This document shows positions 63,249 through 64,000 of a stretch of DNA of 64,000 nt, one piece after another. Each line of letters starts with the position of its first letter. The stretch's first letter is position 1. Location: contig JBNKWQ010000020.1 in the NCBI GenBank assembly GCA_050299855.1, positions 41,464 through 105,463 of the forward strand, written 5' to 3'. The position numbers and the translations under genes were made by a program. Below the pieces are notes generated by a model that saw only the letters and a list, made by a program, of their open reading frames with translations, searched no databases and was not told the origin of the DNA. This stretch comes from Hahella sp050299855 (GTDB lineage: Bacteria > Pseudomonadota > Gammaproteobacteria > Pseudomonadales > Oleiphilaceae).

Positions 63249-63367
63249 AAATCTCCCGCTACCACTTCTATCGATCCGCTCATTTTATCGGTCAACCGCC
63301 GCTATCGATCAACAGTATTGATGTCTGGCTTCAAAACTATTCGTTTGTTTGCCATCGCTTCTGCCAG

Positions 63368-63417
63368 TAGGGTCTGTTGACGTTTCGTGATCGCCGACGA
63401 AACGTCAACAGACCCTA
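63368..63417. repeat. Palindromic member of a dispersed repeat family
   Basis: A 21-bp perfect inverted repeat: TAGGGTCTGTTGACGTTTCG plus one base at 63368-63388, and its reverse complement at 63397-63417, with an 8-nt centre. One arm recurs exactly at 59273-59292, and related forms occur at 38704-38734 and, more weakly, at 56671-56690. It lies between the LysR gene and the GST gene. Confidence 0.9.
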
Positions 63418-63482
63418 GCTTACTTCCATCTGGAGCAACACACCAAACAGCTCAGCTCATCAAGCCGATATAGGAATAACTT

Positions 63483-64000
63483 ATGATTCTTCACGATTAC
63501 CGCCCATCCGGCAACGGTTATAAAGTACGTCTGCTACTGCACTATCTTCAGATCCCTTTCGAATACCGGGAATACGACATCGTTGCAGGGGGGACTCAAA
63601 CACCGGAATTCCTCGCATTTAACGCCAACGGGAAAATCCCGGTACTGGAACTGGATGACGGCACCTGCATCAGCGAATCCAACGCCATTCTCTATTACCT
63701 GGCCCGGGATACCACCTTCTGGCCCAAGGATAGACTACTGCAGACAGAGGTCATGCAGTGGTTGTTTTTCGAGCAATACAGCCACGAACCCAATATTGCC
63801 AGCCCACGGTTCTGGCTGACTCACCTGGGTATGAACCCTGAACGGGAAATGCTGCTGGCGGGCAAGCAGGCTGCCGGACGCAAAGCGTTAAAGTTGATGG
63901 ATGATCATCTCACAGAGCGAGACTTCCTGGTCGGAAGCACCCTGACCATCGCGGACATTGCCCTATACGCCTATACTCATGTGGCCGACGAGGGTGGCTT
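63483..64000 (+). CDS. Glutathione S-transferase-family protein, N-terminal part
   Basis: Runs off the right edge after 172 codons. A thioredoxin-like N-terminal domain reads ILHDYRPSGNGYKVRLLLHYL (in parts), with the cis-Pro in GKIPVLEL and the glutathione loop ISESNAILYYLA. The helical C-terminal domain begins with QWLFFEQY and includes the N-capping box TIADIALYAYTHV. Conjugation or reduction with glutathione is the family role. AGGAATAACTT precedes the ATG. It is divergent from the LysR regulator. Confidence 0.9.
   Translation, partial: MILHDYRPSGNGYKVRLLLHYLQIPFEYREYDIVAGGTQTPEFLAFNANGKIPVLELDDGTCISESNAILYYLARDTTFWPKDRLLQTEVMQWLFFEQYSHEPNIASPRFWLTHLGMNPEREMLLAGKQAAGRKALKLMDDHLTERDFLVGSTLTIADIALYAYTHVADEGG

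Noticed and set aside
1..64000. tRNA, rRNA, prophage, insertion sequence or integrated island
   Set aside because: I looked for transposase, integrase or phage proteins and for tRNA-like cloverleaf arms and found none that I could support by eye.

Overview
This window reads as a chromosomal segment of a free-living, probably marine or aquatic gammaproteobacterium in the Pseudomonas/Oceanospirillales neighbourhood. The grounds are the gene content: the NAGGN osmoprotectant trio beside a MarR gene, the tkt-epd-pgk-fba glycolytic run, a SahR-type regulator ahead of metK-ahcY-metF, NhaD, Rof, TcdA, and many cyclic-di-GMP proteins. I name no genus. I see no tRNA, rRNA, insertion sequence, prophage or CRISPR array. 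Nearly all genes are intact; two are cut by the window edges (an ABC permease at the left, a glutathione S-transferase at the right).

Layout. 0-7 kb: the tail of a nucleoside-type ABC permease, a RutR-like TetR regulator with tandem repeats in its leader, a periplasmic binding-like protein, a dienoyl-CoA isomerase-like crotonase with a C9/A8 tract upstream, NhaD plus a phosphopantetheinyl transferase, and an ABC1 kinase. 7-9.5 kb: a same-strand signalling group of a receiver-CheC fusion, a diguanylate cyclase and a PilZ-like protein. 9.8-16.3 kb: tcdA, then the NAGGN cluster (asnO, ngg, M42 peptidase) and a divergent MarR gene. 16.4-25.6 kb: a GFA protein, a two-component system divergent from a PEP-CTERM protein, then M20 peptidase, small secreted protein, polyphosphate:AMP phosphotransferase and BASS transporter, and the small genes rof and Dabb. 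25.6-33.4 kb: an OmpA-like lipoprotein, an alpha/beta hydrolase and the fba-pgk-epd-tkt cluster on the minus strand.

33.6-38.6 kb is the S-adenosylmethionine cycle: SahR-like regulator, metK, ahcY, metF, with a 20-bp perfect inverted repeat just ahead of the regulator. 38.8-51.5 kb carries a large GGDEF-EAL protein, rsmE coupled to an RND efflux pair, DUF445, a 69-residue protein and an AsmA/DUF748-like protein. 51.5-56.7 kb has YihY, YjbQ, a 2-hydroxyacid dehydrogenase and a 7TMR-DISM protein with a degenerate GGDEF. 56.7-64 kb has an overlapping AMP/thymidine phosphorylase-PRPP synthetase-like pair, a beta-CASP metallo-hydrolase, a NADAR protein, a TauE-type permease, a LysR regulator and the GST.

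The observations I find least ordinary are these. The yihY leader is a 29-bp tandem array in which each unit is a 10-codon micro-ORF whose stop overlaps the next start, ending at the real start codon. A dispersed palindromic repeat family occurs in several intergenic regions. The phosphorylase/PRPP synthetase/beta-CASP/NADAR group suggests ribose-phosphate salvage. The 7TMR protein has lost its GGDEF active site but kept an RxxD inhibitory-site motif. All functional calls come from reading motifs and from memory of protein families; no database search was run.
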